From: Alysiella crassa DSM 2578
GTDB taxonomy: Bacteria > Pseudomonadota > Gammaproteobacteria > Burkholderiales > Neisseriaceae
Reading direction: 5' to 3'
DNA length: 39,667 nucleotides
Assembly (NCBI RefSeq): GCF_000745955.1
Contig: NZ_JQKH01000014.1
Coordinates: forward strand, 1 to 39,667
This document shows positions 1 to 9,613 of this stretch, one piece after another. A program made the position numbers and the translations under genes. The notes below the pieces were generated by a model that worked only from the letters and a program-made list of their open reading frames with translations, made no database searches and had not been told where the DNA came from. Numbering within the stretch: the first letter of the stretch is position 1; the number at the start of each line of letters is the position of its first letter.

Positions 1-206
1 TCAATTATTTCACCGAGCCAACCGCATTAAACGGCGTGATTGTAACCAATGTGTCGTATGAAGCCAGAATGCAGCCTGAAAAATGGGCAAACGCATTATT
101 AAAAGAAGGTCAATACAAAGACTTACACAAAAATACCAGCACCAAAACCGTTACTTTAATGAAAACCAGCGACGGTTGGCGCGATGTGCGTGAATTACAT
201 CGTTAA
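1..206 (+). CDS. C-terminal end of an unidentified protein (5' end outside window)
   Basis: An open frame enters the window (first full codon at 3) and stops with TAA at 204-206, giving the last 67 residues of a protein. The visible part starts NYFTEPTALNGV, is polar, has no membrane segment and ends DVRELHR. I do not recognise the family. The alternation of charged and small hydrophobic residues and the ending TLMKTSDGWRDV would fit a small periplasmic or lipoprotein-like domain, but that is a guess. A Correia-type element begins 4 bases after the stop, so the natural terminator or 3' region of this gene is occupied by that element. It points the same way as tyrA but is separated from it by about 200 bases of repeats. 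Confidence 0.6.
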   Translation, partial: NYFTEPTALNGVIVTNVSYEARMQPEKWANALLKEGQYKDLHKNTSTKTVTLMKTSDGWRDVRELHR

Positions 207-209
207 TTT

Positions 210-316
210 TATAGTGAATTCAATTTAAACCAGTACCGCGTTGCCAGCTCCCTTATGTACTATGTGTACACGGCGGTCGCTGTCGCCTTGTCCTGATTTA
301 AATTGAATCCACTATA
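210..316 (+). repeat. Correia-type repeat element, copy 1 (107 bp)
   Basis: The element begins TATAGTGAATTC and ends GAATCCACTATA, so its ends form an inverted repeat of about 25 bases. The interior carries the blocks typical of Correia repeat enclosed elements (GTACCGCGTTGCC, then GCCTTGTCCTGATTTAAATT). It lies between the end of the first gene and tyrA. Copies 2 and 3 in this window run in the opposite orientation. Family knowledge: such elements insert at TA, are non-autonomous and can supply promoters or RNase III sites. Confidence 0.85.
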
Positions 317-329
317 TTTACTATATTTT

Positions 330-356
330 CAGGCAGCCTGAATCACACAGGCTGCC
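330..356. repeat. Pair of uptake sequences upstream of tyrA
   Basis: A complete DUS (TTCAGGCAGCCTGAA, from about 330) is followed at once by an incomplete inverted copy (CAGGCTGCCTATT). The pair can fold as a hairpin followed by a T-rich stretch and may terminate transcription coming from the left. Confidence 0.6.
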
Positions 357-404
357 TATTTATTTGTATAATCAAAAAATTAAATAAAAATTGCGAGAAA
401 AATC

Positions 405-1271
405 ATGATAAATCAACTCACTTTAATCGGCGTGGGCTTAATTGGCGGCTCGTTCGCTTTGGATTTAAAGCAGCGCGGCTTGGTGAATACGGTGGTTGGC
501 GTGGACGTGAACGCGCAAAATCTGCGCGACGCGCTCGCATTGGGCGTGATAGACCACGCCCACACCGAAATCAACGCGGCAAGCGTGGGCGCGGCGGATT
601 TGGTGTTGATTGCCACACCCGTGTCCACGCTGCCTGAAATTTGCGCCGCTTTGACCGCCTATTTGTCGCCGCGCACCATCATCAGCGATGTGGGCAGCAC
701 CAAACAATCCGCACTCAACGCCTTTCGCACCCATTTGCCACAACATTTTGCCTATTGCGTGGCGGCGCACCCGATTGCGGGTTCGGAAAAAAGCGGCGCG
801 GTGGCGGCATATACAGGTTTGTTTAAACAGAAAAAAGTCATACTCTGCCCCCACGAACAACAAGATTCAGGCAGCCTGAAAAAAGTGGAAACCCTGTGGC
901 AAGCCATAGGCGCGGAAGTCCACGACATGAATGTGGCGGAACATGACGCGATTTTCGCCGCCGTATCGCATTTGCCCCATTTATTTGCCTTTGCCTACGT
1001 CCACCAAATGCTGGACAACCCAAAGGGGACGGAATATTTGAAATTTGCGGGTTCGGGCTTTCGTGATTTTACCCGAATTGCAGGCAGCCACCCGCAAATG
1101 TGGACAGATATTGTGTTAGAAAATAGAGATATGTTATTGAAATTATTGAGTGAGCATTTGGCACAACTCGCCTATTTGCAAACCTGTTTACACAATCAAG
1201 ACGTGGAAAAATTGTATCAATATTTCGCCGAAGCCAAGCAATTACGCGAAACATGGGGACAATCGCATTAA
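405..1271 (+). CDS. tyrA: Prephenate dehydrogenase (TyrA)
   Basis: Converts prephenate to 4-hydroxyphenylpyruvate with NAD+, the committed step of tyrosine synthesis in the cytosol. The 288 residues match the usual length of a monofunctional TyrA. The N-terminus carries the Rossmann dinucleotide motif GVGLIGG (9-15). SDVGSTK (94-100) and AHPIAGSEKSG (121-131) are the characteristic prephenate dehydrogenase segments, the latter with the active-site His. No chorismate mutase or ACT domain is attached. An in-frame DUS encodes SGSLK in the C-terminal half. The ATG at 405 is the first in frame and sets the Rossmann strand at the N-terminus; the ribosome site (GCGAGAA) is weak. The gene stands alone and ends at a strong terminator. 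Confidence 0.95.
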   Translation: MINQLTLIGVGLIGGSFALDLKQRGLVNTVVGVDVNAQNLRDALALGVIDHAHTEINAASVGAADLVLIATPVSTLPEICAALTAYLSPRTIISDVGSTKQSALNAFRTHLPQHFAYCVAAHPIAGSEKSGAVAAYTGLFKQKKVILCPHEQQDSGSLKKVETLWQAIGAEVHDMNVAEHDAIFAAVSHLPHLFAFAYVHQMLDNPKGTEYLKFAGSGFRDFTRIAGSHPQMWTDIVLENRDMLLKLLSEHLAQLAYLQTCLHNQDVEKLYQYFAEAKQLRETWGQSH

Positions 1272-1322
1272 TCCTGTTATTTAATTACACGGTATTTGCG
1301 ATTTTATTGCACCAAATCAAAG

Positions 1323-1369
1323 AAAGTTGCCGAAAACATGAATTTCTCTGTTTTCGGCAACTTTTTTAT
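1323..1369 (+). terminator. Rho-independent terminator after tyrA
   Basis: A perfect 15-base stem (AAAGTTGCCGAAAAC with its complement at 1350-1364) and a 12-base loop are followed by a T-rich tail. Unlike most terminators in this window it is not built from DUS copies. Confidence 0.9.
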
Positions 1370-2976
<1,607 letters not shown>

Positions 2977-2991
2977 TCGCGTAAATTGAAA

Positions 2992-3024
2992 TTCAGGCAG
3001 CCTGAAAGGTTTTCAGGCTGCCTG
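2992..3024 (+). terminator. DUS-pair terminator after gdhA
   Basis: Two DUS copies in inverted orientation separated by 3 bases form a stem of about 14 bases, followed by TTATTTT. This is the common neisserial arrangement in which uptake sequences double as a transcription terminator. Confidence 0.8.
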
Positions 3025-3040
3025 TTATTTTGGTTTCAAA

Positions 3041-3171
3041 TTTCAGTACACGATAATTTTTACAAACGCCTAAAAGGTAGGGGCGTACCACGCACCAAAT
3101 CATTCATTCAAATTACTGGATAATTCGGTGCGTGATACGCACCCTACATGAGTTTTGTCGTGTACTGAAGT
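3041..3171. repeat. Composite palindromic repeat with TACACGA ends (copy A)
   Basis: Outer inverted repeats read TTTCAGTACACGATAA on the left and complement TTGTCGTGTACTGAA on the right. Inside is a second inverted pair (3077-3147) of the GTAGGGTGCGTACCACGCACC family, separated by about 30 bases. The same outer ends recur with other cores at 19612 and 39556. It lies between gdhA and the DegV-family gene, with a DUS on each side further out. Confidence 0.7.
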
Positions 3172-3245
3172 TTCAAATAAAAAAGGGCAGAAATCAATCC
3201 GCCCTATTCTATTCACAGATTGCCCAATTTTCAGGCAGCCTGAAA

Positions 3246-4121
3246 TTAAATTTTAAACAAACCCGCACCAAACGCGTGTGGACCAATATGCGCCGCCACC
3301 ACAGGGCTAATCGGGTAAGATGGCAAATCGGTTAAGCCACATTGTTCCGCCAATACCCTTTGTAAACTGCGGTGCAATTCCGCGCTGCTCGTGCCTGAAT
3401 ACAGCGTGAACACATGGTAATGGTCGGAATAAGTCAAATCATTAATACGGTCGGCGATGGCTTGCATAACGCGGTTGGTGGAAAAAATTTTCTCTGCTAC
3501 TTCGGCTTCACCTTGGCGATTTACATGAATTAAAGGTTTGATATTTAAAAAGTTTGCCAACAAACCAGATGCTCTAGACAAACGTCCATTATTGACCAAA
3601 TAAGTCAAATTATCTACACCAAAATACACTTGTTGATACACGCGCAAGTGTTCCAAATGTTGCAAGGTTTTTTTCATGCTCCAGCCTTTGGCAAAACATT
3701 TTTCTGCTTCCAAAGCCATCAAGCCTTCGGTAAACGTGCCTGTGCGTGTGTCAAATACATGAATTTTCATCTGATTTTGCAATAGTGGAATAATATTGCG
3801 CACATGTTCACAGGTTTTACTCAAAGCCGAAGACATGCCAATAAACAAAACTTCTTCATAACCTTCATCCATCAAACCAAGAAAAAATTTGCGTAAATTC
3901 AATTGACTGGGTGGTGAAGTACTTGCCAACTCATTTGGATGAGACAGCAGCCAACGTTGGAAAGTCTCGCAATCCATGCTTTCGCCATCAATAAATGTGT
4001 CTGCACCCGTGCGAATATTCAATCGTAAAATACGCACACCATGCGCTTCTGGATGATAGTCCAGACCTGAAGTGGACATTGCTACGACAATACGCTTGTT
4101 TTGTTGGGATTGGGAAGTCAT
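3246..4121 (-). CDS. DegV-family (fatty-acid-binding) protein
   Basis: The protein matches the DegV family, cytosolic proteins that bind a fatty acid between two domains; some act as FakB subunits feeding exogenous fatty acids to a kinase. Visible signs are the early segment IVVAMSTSGLDY, the ligand-region GMSSALSKTCEHVRNI, the FDTRTGTFTEGLMALEA block and LTYLVNNGRLSRASGLLANFLNIKPLI, all typical of DegV. Length is 291 residues. I choose the ATG at 4121 because GAG stands seven bases before it; a TTG at 4133 would add four residues but has no ribosome site. The gene diverges from rarA and ends next to a DUS. The exact lipid ligand and partner kinase are not visible here. Confidence 0.85.
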   Translation of the reverse strand: MTSQSQQNKRIVVAMSTSGLDYHPEAHGVRILRLNIRTGADTFIDGESMDCETFQRWLLSHPNELASTSPPSQLNLRKFFLGLMDEGYEEVLFIGMSSALSKTCEHVRNIIPLLQNQMKIHVFDTRTGTFTEGLMALEAEKCFAKGWSMKKTLQHLEHLRVYQQVYFGVDNLTYLVNNGRLSRASGLLANFLNIKPLIHVNRQGEAEVAEKIFSTNRVMQAIADRINDLTYSDHYHVFTLYSGTSSAELHRSLQRVLAEQCGLTDLPSYPISPVVAAHIGPHAFGAGLFKI

Positions 4122-4390
4122 TACTTTACTCAAGTTTGCATAAAATAGTTAAATTATATCGTTTTTGACTGTATTTTCCAAATCTGTTTTCAGGCTGCCT
4201 GAAGATTTTTGTATTAAATTTTAATTAATTAATGGTATGCTGAAATCAATGCACACCACAGCCCATCATTTATTGCCCAATCTTGCCCCAAAAATGGTTT
4301 AAAAACTTGTTTTCCAAATATATAAATGTTAAGGTTATCAACCAAGACGCTGCATAAATCAAGTATGCACCCAGCTTCACAGGATTTTAA

Positions 4391-5698
4391 ATGACACACG
4401 ACCTTTTTCACACACCACCCACACCGCCACTTGCGGAACGCTTGCGCCCACAAAAATTACAAGATGTTGTAGGACAACAACATTTAATCGGCGAAGGGCA
4501 AGCTCTTGCGGTGGCAATCGCCAGCCAAACGCCGCACTCCATGATTTTGTGGGGTGAGACAGGCGTGGGTAAAACCACGTTGGCGCGTATCATCGCCAAT
4601 AGTTTTGACGCGCAATTTATTCCGCTCTCTGCCGTGTTTTCGGGGGTGAAAGATATTCGGGAAGCGGTGTTGAAAGCAGAAATCGCATGGCAACAAGGTA
4701 AACAAACCATTGTTTTTGTTGATGAAGTCCACCGTTTCAATAAGGCGCAACAAGACGCGTTTTTGCCCCATGTGGAAAGCGGTTTAATTACCTTTATTGG
4801 CGCGACTACCGAAAATCCATCTTTTGAAGTGAACGCGGCTTTGTTGAGCCGAGCGAGTGTTTATACGCTTAAACCTTTGACGGAAAACGAGTTAGCCGAA
4901 TTATGTGAACGCATTTTCAGGCTGCCTGATTATCAGGGCATTACGCTAGAAGCCACCGCCCAAACGCTGATTATCCAAGCCGCAGACGGCGATGCGCGGC
5001 GATTATTGAATTTGCTGGAACAGGTGTTGAACGCCAGCAAAGCATTGGCATTGCCCAATATCAGCCATGCGTTTGCCGCGCAAACTTTAGGTTCGCAAAC
5101 ACAACAACGCTTTGATAAAAATGGGGAACAATTTTTCAACCAAATTTCCGCATTACACAAATCCGTGCGCGGCTCGCACCCCAACGCCGCTTTGTATTGG
5201 CTGTGCCGTATGCTGGAAGGCGGCGCAGACCCGCGCTATTTATCGCGACGCATTGTCCGCATGGCTTGGGAAGACATTGGTTTGGCAGACCCACGCGCTT
5301 TGCAAATCGCCAATGACGCTGCCGCCACTTATGAGCGACTGGGTTCGCCCGAAGGCGAATTGGCGTTGGCACAAGCGGTGTTGTATTTAGCCACCGCCGC
5401 CAAATCCAATGCGGGCTATGTTGCCTACAATCAAATGCGCCAATTTGTGCGCGAACACGGCAGCGCGGAAGTGCCACTCCATCTGCGCAATGCGCCAACT
5501 GAATTGATGGTGGAATTAGGCTACGGGCGTGCTTACCGCTACGCCCACGATGAACCCCATGCCTACGCGGCTGGCGAAACCTATATGCCCGATGATTTAC
5601 CAGAACCCAATTTTTATCAACCCACCGAGCGCGGTTTGGAACAAAAAATTGCGGAAAAATTGGCGTGGTTACGCAGTTTAGATGAAGCGGCGGAATAA
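4391..5698 (+). CDS. rarA: Replication-associated recombination protein A (RarA/MgsA), AAA+ ATPase
   Basis: RarA is a clamp-loader-like AAA+ ATPase (eukaryotic relative WRNIP1) that acts at stalled replication forks. Walker A is GETGVGKTT (55-63), Walker B ends in DEVH (111-114), and GATTENPSF (137-145) is the sensor region. An in-frame DUS encodes FRLPD at the end of the ATPase core. The C-terminal half carries AAKSNAGY and the family signature near GYGRAYRYAHD. The 435 residues are normal for the family. The ATG at 4391 follows CAGGA. The gene ends at a DUS pair shared with convergent murD. In many bacteria rarA is near lolA, ftsK or serS; none is seen here. Confidence 0.95.
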   Translation: MTHDLFHTPPTPPLAERLRPQKLQDVVGQQHLIGEGQALAVAIASQTPHSMILWGETGVGKTTLARIIANSFDAQFIPLSAVFSGVKDIREAVLKAEIAWQQGKQTIVFVDEVHRFNKAQQDAFLPHVESGLITFIGATTENPSFEVNAALLSRASVYTLKPLTENELAELCERIFRLPDYQGITLEATAQTLIIQAADGDARRLLNLLEQVLNASKALALPNISHAFAAQTLGSQTQQRFDKNGEQFFNQISALHKSVRGSHPNAALYWLCRMLEGGADPRYLSRRIVRMAWEDIGLADPRALQIANDAAATYERLGSPEGELALAQAVLYLATAAKSNAGYVAYNQMRQFVREHGSAEVPLHLRNAPTELMVELGYGRAYRYAHDEPHAYAAGETYMPDDLPEPNFYQPTERGLEQKIAEKLAWLRSLDEAAE

Positions 5699-5700
5699 AA

Positions 5701-5736
5701 TTCAGGCAGCCTGAAAACATTTTCAGGCTGCCTGAA
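5701..5736. terminator. Bidirectional DUS-pair terminator between rarA and murD
   Basis: Two complete DUS copies in inverted orientation, four bases apart, lie exactly between the convergent stops of rarA and murD, with a run of A on the right. The symmetry allows termination from both sides. Confidence 0.8.
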
Positions 5737-5740
5737 AAAA

Positions 5741-7072
5741 TCACAACGCCTTAAACGCGTCCACAAACACTTCCGCGCGATGAGCATAACCCTTAAACAT
5801 ATCAAAACTCGCACACGCAGGACTTAACAACACAATCTCGCCCGACTGCGCCGCCGCAAACGCCTGTTGCACCGCTTGCGGCAAAGTGTCGCAAAACACC
5901 AAATCCACGCCACAGCCGTCCAAATCACGCGCAATTTTTGGCGCGTCCACGCCAATCAAAAACACCGCGCCCGCCTTGTCGCGCAACACATCGCGCAAAG
6001 GCGTGAAATCCTGCCCCTTGCCCATGCCGCCCGCAATCAGCCAAATTTTTTCGCGCAAACCCGCAATCGCCGCCACCGTTGCGCCCACATTCGTGCCTTT
6101 ACTGTCGTCAATAAAAATCACGCCGTCTTTCTCACCCACTTTTTCCACGCGGTGCGGCAAACCTTTGAATGTTTTCACATTTTCCAATAAAACTTCACGC
6201 GCCAAACCAATGCTTTCACACAAAGCCAATGCCGCCAACACATTCGCCGTATTGTGGCTGCCCTGCAAAGGAATATCATGTTCCTGCATTAAATCAACGC
6301 CTTCACATTTCAGGCTGCCTGAAACCGTGTCCAAATAATAATTTGTTGATCTATTTAATGAAAAATATTTTACCGTCCGATGTTCACGTTTCATCGCGCT
6401 GCAAAACACATCGTCCGCATTCAACACCTGCACCGTTTTTCCATTGAAAATCATGTCTTTGGCGCGCGCATAATCCAACAAATCATCGTATCTATCCAAA
6501 TGGTCTTCCGACACATTCAAACACGCCGCCGCGTCCGCATTCAAATCATCTGTGGTTTCCAATTGAAAACTGGACAATTCCAACACCCACACGTCCGCCG
6601 CCTTACCGCCACGTGCCAACCATGCTTCCAACACAGGTGTGCCGATATTGCCCGCCACCACCGTGTCCAAACCTGCGCGTTCACATAAATGCCCCACCAA
6701 ACTCGTGGTAGTCGTTTTGCCATTACTGCCCGTGATGGCGATGATTTTATCCGATTGATTTTTCAGAATATCCGCCAAAATCGCCACATCGCCGACCACT
6801 TTGCCGCCGCGTTCTTCAAATGCACGGATTTCAGGCAGCCTGCGCGTAATCCCCGGACTTAATACCAGCACATCATAGCCCAGCAAAGCGTCTTTCAGGC
6901 TGCCTGAAAAAATGGGAAATTGGGGGAATTTATCTTTTAAATCAGCGCATTGATTATCCGAAACATTCGCGTCATAAGCCGCCGCGTCCACGCCAATATG
7001 CGCACAATACGCCAACACCGACACGCCCGTGCCGCCCAATCCTGCCACCAATACTTTTTTGTTTTGTAACAT
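5741..7072 (-). CDS. murD: UDP-N-acetylmuramoyl-L-alanine--D-glutamate ligase (MurD)
   Basis: Adds D-glutamate to UDP-MurNAc-L-alanine with ATP in the cytosolic stage of peptidoglycan synthesis. The N-terminal domain begins [13 protein letters not shown]; the ATP loop is [10 protein letters not shown] (113-122); [10 protein letters not shown] (186-195) is a Mur ligase metal/ATP segment, and [11 protein letters not shown] near residue 315 marks the third motif. Length 443 is typical. Two in-frame DUS copies encode SGSLK at 56-60 and 251-255, both in surface-type positions. In Neisseria murD lies in the large division and cell wall cluster; here it is separated from it, with only a membrane-anchored orphan upstream. 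The start ATG at 7072 has a weak ribosome site (GGACA). Confidence 0.96.
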   Translation of the reverse strand: MLQNKKVLVAGLGGTGVSVLAYCAHIGVDAAAYDANVSDNQCADLKDKFPQFPIFSGSLKDALLGYDVLVLSPGITRRLPEIRAFEERGGKVVGDVAILADILKNQSDKIIAITGSNGKTTTTSLVGHLCERAGLDTVVAGNIGTPVLEAWLARGGKAADVWVLELSSFQLETTDDLNADAAACLNVSEDHLDRYDDLLDYARAKDMIFNGKTVQVLNADDVFCSAMKREHRTVKYFSLNRSTNYYLDTVSGSLKCEGVDLMQEHDIPLQGSHNTANVLAALALCESIGLAREVLLENVKTFKGLPHRVEKVGEKDGVIFIDDSKGTNVGATVAAIAGLREKIWLIAGGMGKGQDFTPLRDVLRDKAGAVFLIGVDAPKIARDLDGCGVDLVFCDTLPQAVQQAFAAAQSGEIVLLSPACASFDMFKGYAHRAEVFVDAFKAL

Positions 7073-7109
7073 AATTTTGTCCGCTTATTTAAAAAACACA
7101 ATCAACTGT

Positions 7110-8078
7110 TTATTTTTGAAAACTCTTGAATTCATACGAAATCACACCCGTTTCGCTGGGCAATTCATCTTCTTCAGGCAACACATTTTGTGTGGGTTGT
7201 GTGCTTTCAGGCTGCCTGAAAATCGGTTCACGCTCAATTGGCGGATTATCCGATGGTTCTAAATCCAATTTTTCCAATTTCAATTCGCTCACAGGCTCAA
7301 TTTTCACCGCTTCAACAGGTTTCGGAATAGACAAATCCATGTTTGCGGTCGGGTCGGCAAAATCAGGCGGCGGTGCATGAATATTCTGTGCCACCGTGCT
7401 GGCAAAATCATTGGCAGGCAAAGGGTTAGCGTCTGCCACGCTCCAATCGTTGCCTGTTTGTTTCAAATACGCGCCCTGCCCTATTTGCGGATATTCCGTG
7501 TTGATGTTTGCCGAGTCGCTCACCGAAATAATCTGCGCCAACACGCGCCGCGATTTCGCCAAACGCACCATTTCACTCTGCCACGATGCACCTACCACAG
7601 GCACATCTATTACCATTTCCCCTTGCGGTTCAAGGGCTTGAGCCAAAGAAATCGGAATGCCCACCGCACTCGCCACAGGCTCTTTTTCATCGTCCAAAAA
7701 CAGCGACACACTCACCGCCACCGCATTCACCGTTAATAAACCATTGTTTTCCAATGCAATCTTAATACGCGGCTGACTATTGTAATACGCAAATTCGCCT
7801 GCCTTAATCCGCACATCATCGCCCACCCGCCCCACTTCATTACCGAAACTGCGCTCAATCGGCAAAGCACGTTTTTCGGGCAATTTAATTGTTTGGTCAA
7901 ATTTGGAAAAATCCAAATCATTGTTTTTATTAAAATTATTTTTTTGAATACCCGATGCGCTGCGTTCCGCTTCCGAAATAAAATTGTAACCAAAATAAGC
8001 CGTTACCAAAAAAAGCAGCAGAAAAATGCCCAATACAGTGATTTTAAAATTAGATTTAGGGTTGAAATCGTCCGCCAT
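7110..8078 (-). CDS. Membrane-anchored protein of unknown function upstream of murD
   Basis: I do not recognise the family. A short polar N-terminus is followed by one hydrophobic segment (about residues 13-32), so a single-span anchor with the rest outside is likely. Residues 75-200 look like a beta-rich domain with LENNGLLTVNAVAVSVSLFLDD and EPQGEMVIDVPV. The last third is rich in Pro, Glu and Asp (a probable flexible tail) and contains an in-frame DUS read as FRQPE. I choose the ATG at 8078, eight bases after GGA; a TTG two codons earlier is less likely. It is 37 bases upstream of murD on the same strand and probably cotranscribed, so a role in envelope growth is possible but only inferred. 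Length is 322 residues. Confidence 0.75.
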   Translation of the reverse strand: MADDFNPKSNFKITVLGIFLLLFLVTAYFGYNFISEAERSASGIQKNNFNKNNDLDFSKFDQTIKLPEKRALPIERSFGNEVGRVGDDVRIKAGEFAYYNSQPRIKIALENNGLLTVNAVAVSVSLFLDDEKEPVASAVGIPISLAQALEPQGEMVIDVPVVGASWQSEMVRLAKSRRVLAQIISVSDSANINTEYPQIGQGAYLKQTGNDWSVADANPLPANDFASTVAQNIHAPPPDFADPTANMDLSIPKPVEAVKIEPVSELKLEKLDLEPSDNPPIEREPIFRQPESTQPTQNVLPEEDELPSETGVISYEFKSFQK

Positions 8079-8237
8079 TGCCAATCCAATCGTGAATGAA
8101 TATGTGGAGAAAACAGCATTTTAGCAAATGGGGCAATTTTCAGGCAGCCTGAAAAAGGAAAAAGTAAGTGAAGGTGGGTTTTTAGAGATTTTTGGATAAA
8201 CTATATTTTCATAATCAATTGGTTAGATAACAACAAC

Positions 8238-8894
8238 TCACACCAAAGGATAGGCAATTTCCCGAAAAATGCGCTTAATCGGTTCGCGGTCGGTGGGTTG
8301 GCGAATGATGTGGCGACCGTGTTCATCGTCTATCAAATCGCCGTACACGCCGCTCAAAGCGCAAGCGCGATTCCAGTCTTCTGCGTGGGTGTCGCGGTAA
8401 TCCAAACACACGTTTTGGGTGCGCGCCAATTGTTGCATAAACACTTGCAGGCTGCGTCCATTGCCTTCGGCGAATGGGTGTAAGTGGTTGGCTTTGATGA
8501 AAATTTCGGTTAATTTTTTGACTTTATCATCAAAAGATAAATCGGTTTGCGTCCGAAATTCAGCAATCTCTTGCGCCAATTTTGTCCAGCCCGACTGAAT
8601 TTTGTCAGGCGAAGCAAACACGGAAATCTGCCCATTCGCCATGTATTTATTCAAATGCACGGTGCGAATTTTGCCCGCCCAATCATACATATCCTGAAAT
8701 AAATGTTGATGAATGGCTTGCAAATGCGACAAATCATAGCTTTGCCATTTATCCAAAATATGCTCGGTCAGCATTTCCGCCATACGCCGCGAAGTGAACG
8801 CGTATTCAATCAAATCCACTTCTTGTTGATTATTCAAATGAAATTTATTGTATGGCACACCATTTTCATCGCGGTATGGGTTTACCTTGTCCAT
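8238..8894 (-). CDS. Fic-domain toxin (AMP-transferase type) with altered last motif residue
   Basis: Fic enzymes transfer AMP (or other nucleotide parts) from nucleotides to target proteins. The motif at 139-150 reads HPFAEGNGRSLQ: the catalytic His, the metal-binding Glu, GNG and first Arg are present, but the last Arg of HPFx(D/E)GNGRxxR is Gln. MANGQISVF (85-93) would be the target-binding flap, and DMYDWAGKIR (68-77) is a standard Fic segment. Length 218 fits a minimal Fic toxin. The start ATG at 8894 lies inside the end of the upstream gene (13-base overlap), which encodes a VbhA-like inhibitor, so this is a class I Fic toxin/antitoxin pair. Known FicT toxins of this class modify gyrase and topoisomerase IV; the target here is unknown. 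The altered Arg may change activity. Confidence 0.88.
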   Translation of the reverse strand: MDKVNPYRDENGVPYNKFHLNNQQEVDLIEYAFTSRRMAEMLTEHILDKWQSYDLSHLQAIHQHLFQDMYDWAGKIRTVHLNKYMANGQISVFASPDKIQSGWTKLAQEIAEFRTQTDLSFDDKVKKLTEIFIKANHLHPFAEGNGRSLQVFMQQLARTQNVCLDYRDTHAEDWNRACALSGVYGDLIDDEHGRHIIRQPTDREPIKRIFREIAYPLV

Positions 8895-9085
8895 GTCCGT
8901 GTTTCCACAAAACCGACCAAACTGCGGTGCTGCTCAATATACAGCCGCATTTCGTCAATCGCCTGTGCATTGGACACGCGCCCCGACAGCACGGCTAAAT
9001 CAATTTTCTGTGTTTGTTCAGTGGGTTGAAAGCTCTCCAGCGCGAAAATTGCATCGCGTTGGGCATAAAAATGATGTGTATTCAT
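8882..9085 (-). CDS. VbhA-like antitoxin of the Fic module
   Basis: A 67-residue protein directly upstream of and overlapping the Fic gene. The segment YAQRDAIFALESFQP resembles the inhibitory helix of class I Fic antitoxins, (S/T)xxxE(G/N)F; the key Glu is Glu17, but the usual Ser four residues before is Ile and the following Gly is Ser. The tail (LSGRVSNAQAIDEM) resembles the short second helix of the family, often G.IS.DEA. Family knowledge: the Glu pairs with the second Arg of the Fic motif to block ATP binding; that Arg is Gln in the partner here. I start at the ATG at 9085 because AAGAAG stands about ten bases before it; an ATG at 9112 has no ribosome site. Confidence 0.72.
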   Translation of the reverse strand: MNTHHFYAQRDAIFALESFQPTEQTQKIDLAVLSGRVSNAQAIDEMRLYIEQHRSLVGFVETRTWTR

Positions 9086-9336
9086 GGCGTTTTTCTTCTT
9101 AAAAGCGGGCATGATTATAATGGTTTTGCCCTACATTTTTTAACGCAATGCAGACAAAATTTGGCAATGCGCTGATTTTTGAGTGAATTCAAATTGCAAA
9201 AAATTGGCGCAATTTTGCCACATTTTTTTATTTTAAATAAAATCAAAAGTTTGATTATTTTTAATAAAATTCAAATGGTTAGATTTAAGAGATTGAAAAT
9301 TCAGGCAGCCTGAATGCGATAGAACAAAAATAAAAG

Positions 9337-9400
9337 TTTGCCTACGGCGTGCGCTCTATCGCCGCGCGGCGACTTACTTTTTGGAAAAGTAAGCCAAACA
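9337..9400. repeat. Degenerate double-hairpin repeat
   Basis: The palindrome GCCGCGCGGC (9361-9370) is followed by a second hairpin, CTTACTTTT with complement AAAAGTAAG (9373-9393). Repeats of this style (a GC palindrome followed by a TTACTTTT hairpin) occur dispersed in many proteobacterial genomes. Only this copy is in the window. Confidence 0.5.
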
Positions 9401-9518
9401 AAAAAACAATTTAAATTCAAATGGTTTGAAATTTTCAGGCTGCCTGAATTATTTTATGTTTTATTTTTGTGAATGAAATGGTTGGGATTTTGTATTTGGT
9501 TTACTTGAAAAATAAGGC

Positions 9519-9580
9519 GTAGGGTGCGTACCACGCACCCTACATAAATTGTGCCGTGTATGGTAAGGCAGCCTGAAAAC
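9519..9580. repeat. Short GTAGGGTGCG palindrome with half end and DUS
   Basis: Arms GTAGGGTGCG (9519-9528) and CGCACCCTAC (9534-9543) enclose five bases. To the right, GCCGTGTATGG and then AGGCAGCCTGAAA follow: a degenerate TACACGACAA-type end joined to a DUS. This looks like a shortened member of the composite repeat family. Confidence 0.6.
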
Positions 9581-9613
9581 AAAAAGGGCGGATAAATCCA
9601 TCCGCCCTCTAAC

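Larger units (their letters stand above)
9113..9613. other. 500-base intergenic region packed with repeats
   Basis: No gene is evident. The part next to the Fic module (9113-9295) is AT-rich and probably holds its promoter. A DUS at about 9300, a degenerate hairpin repeat at 9337-9400, a DUS at about 9434, a GTAGGGTGCG palindrome at 9519-9543 and another DUS at about 9567 follow. The right part is the 3' side of the putA-like gene. Confidence 0.7.
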
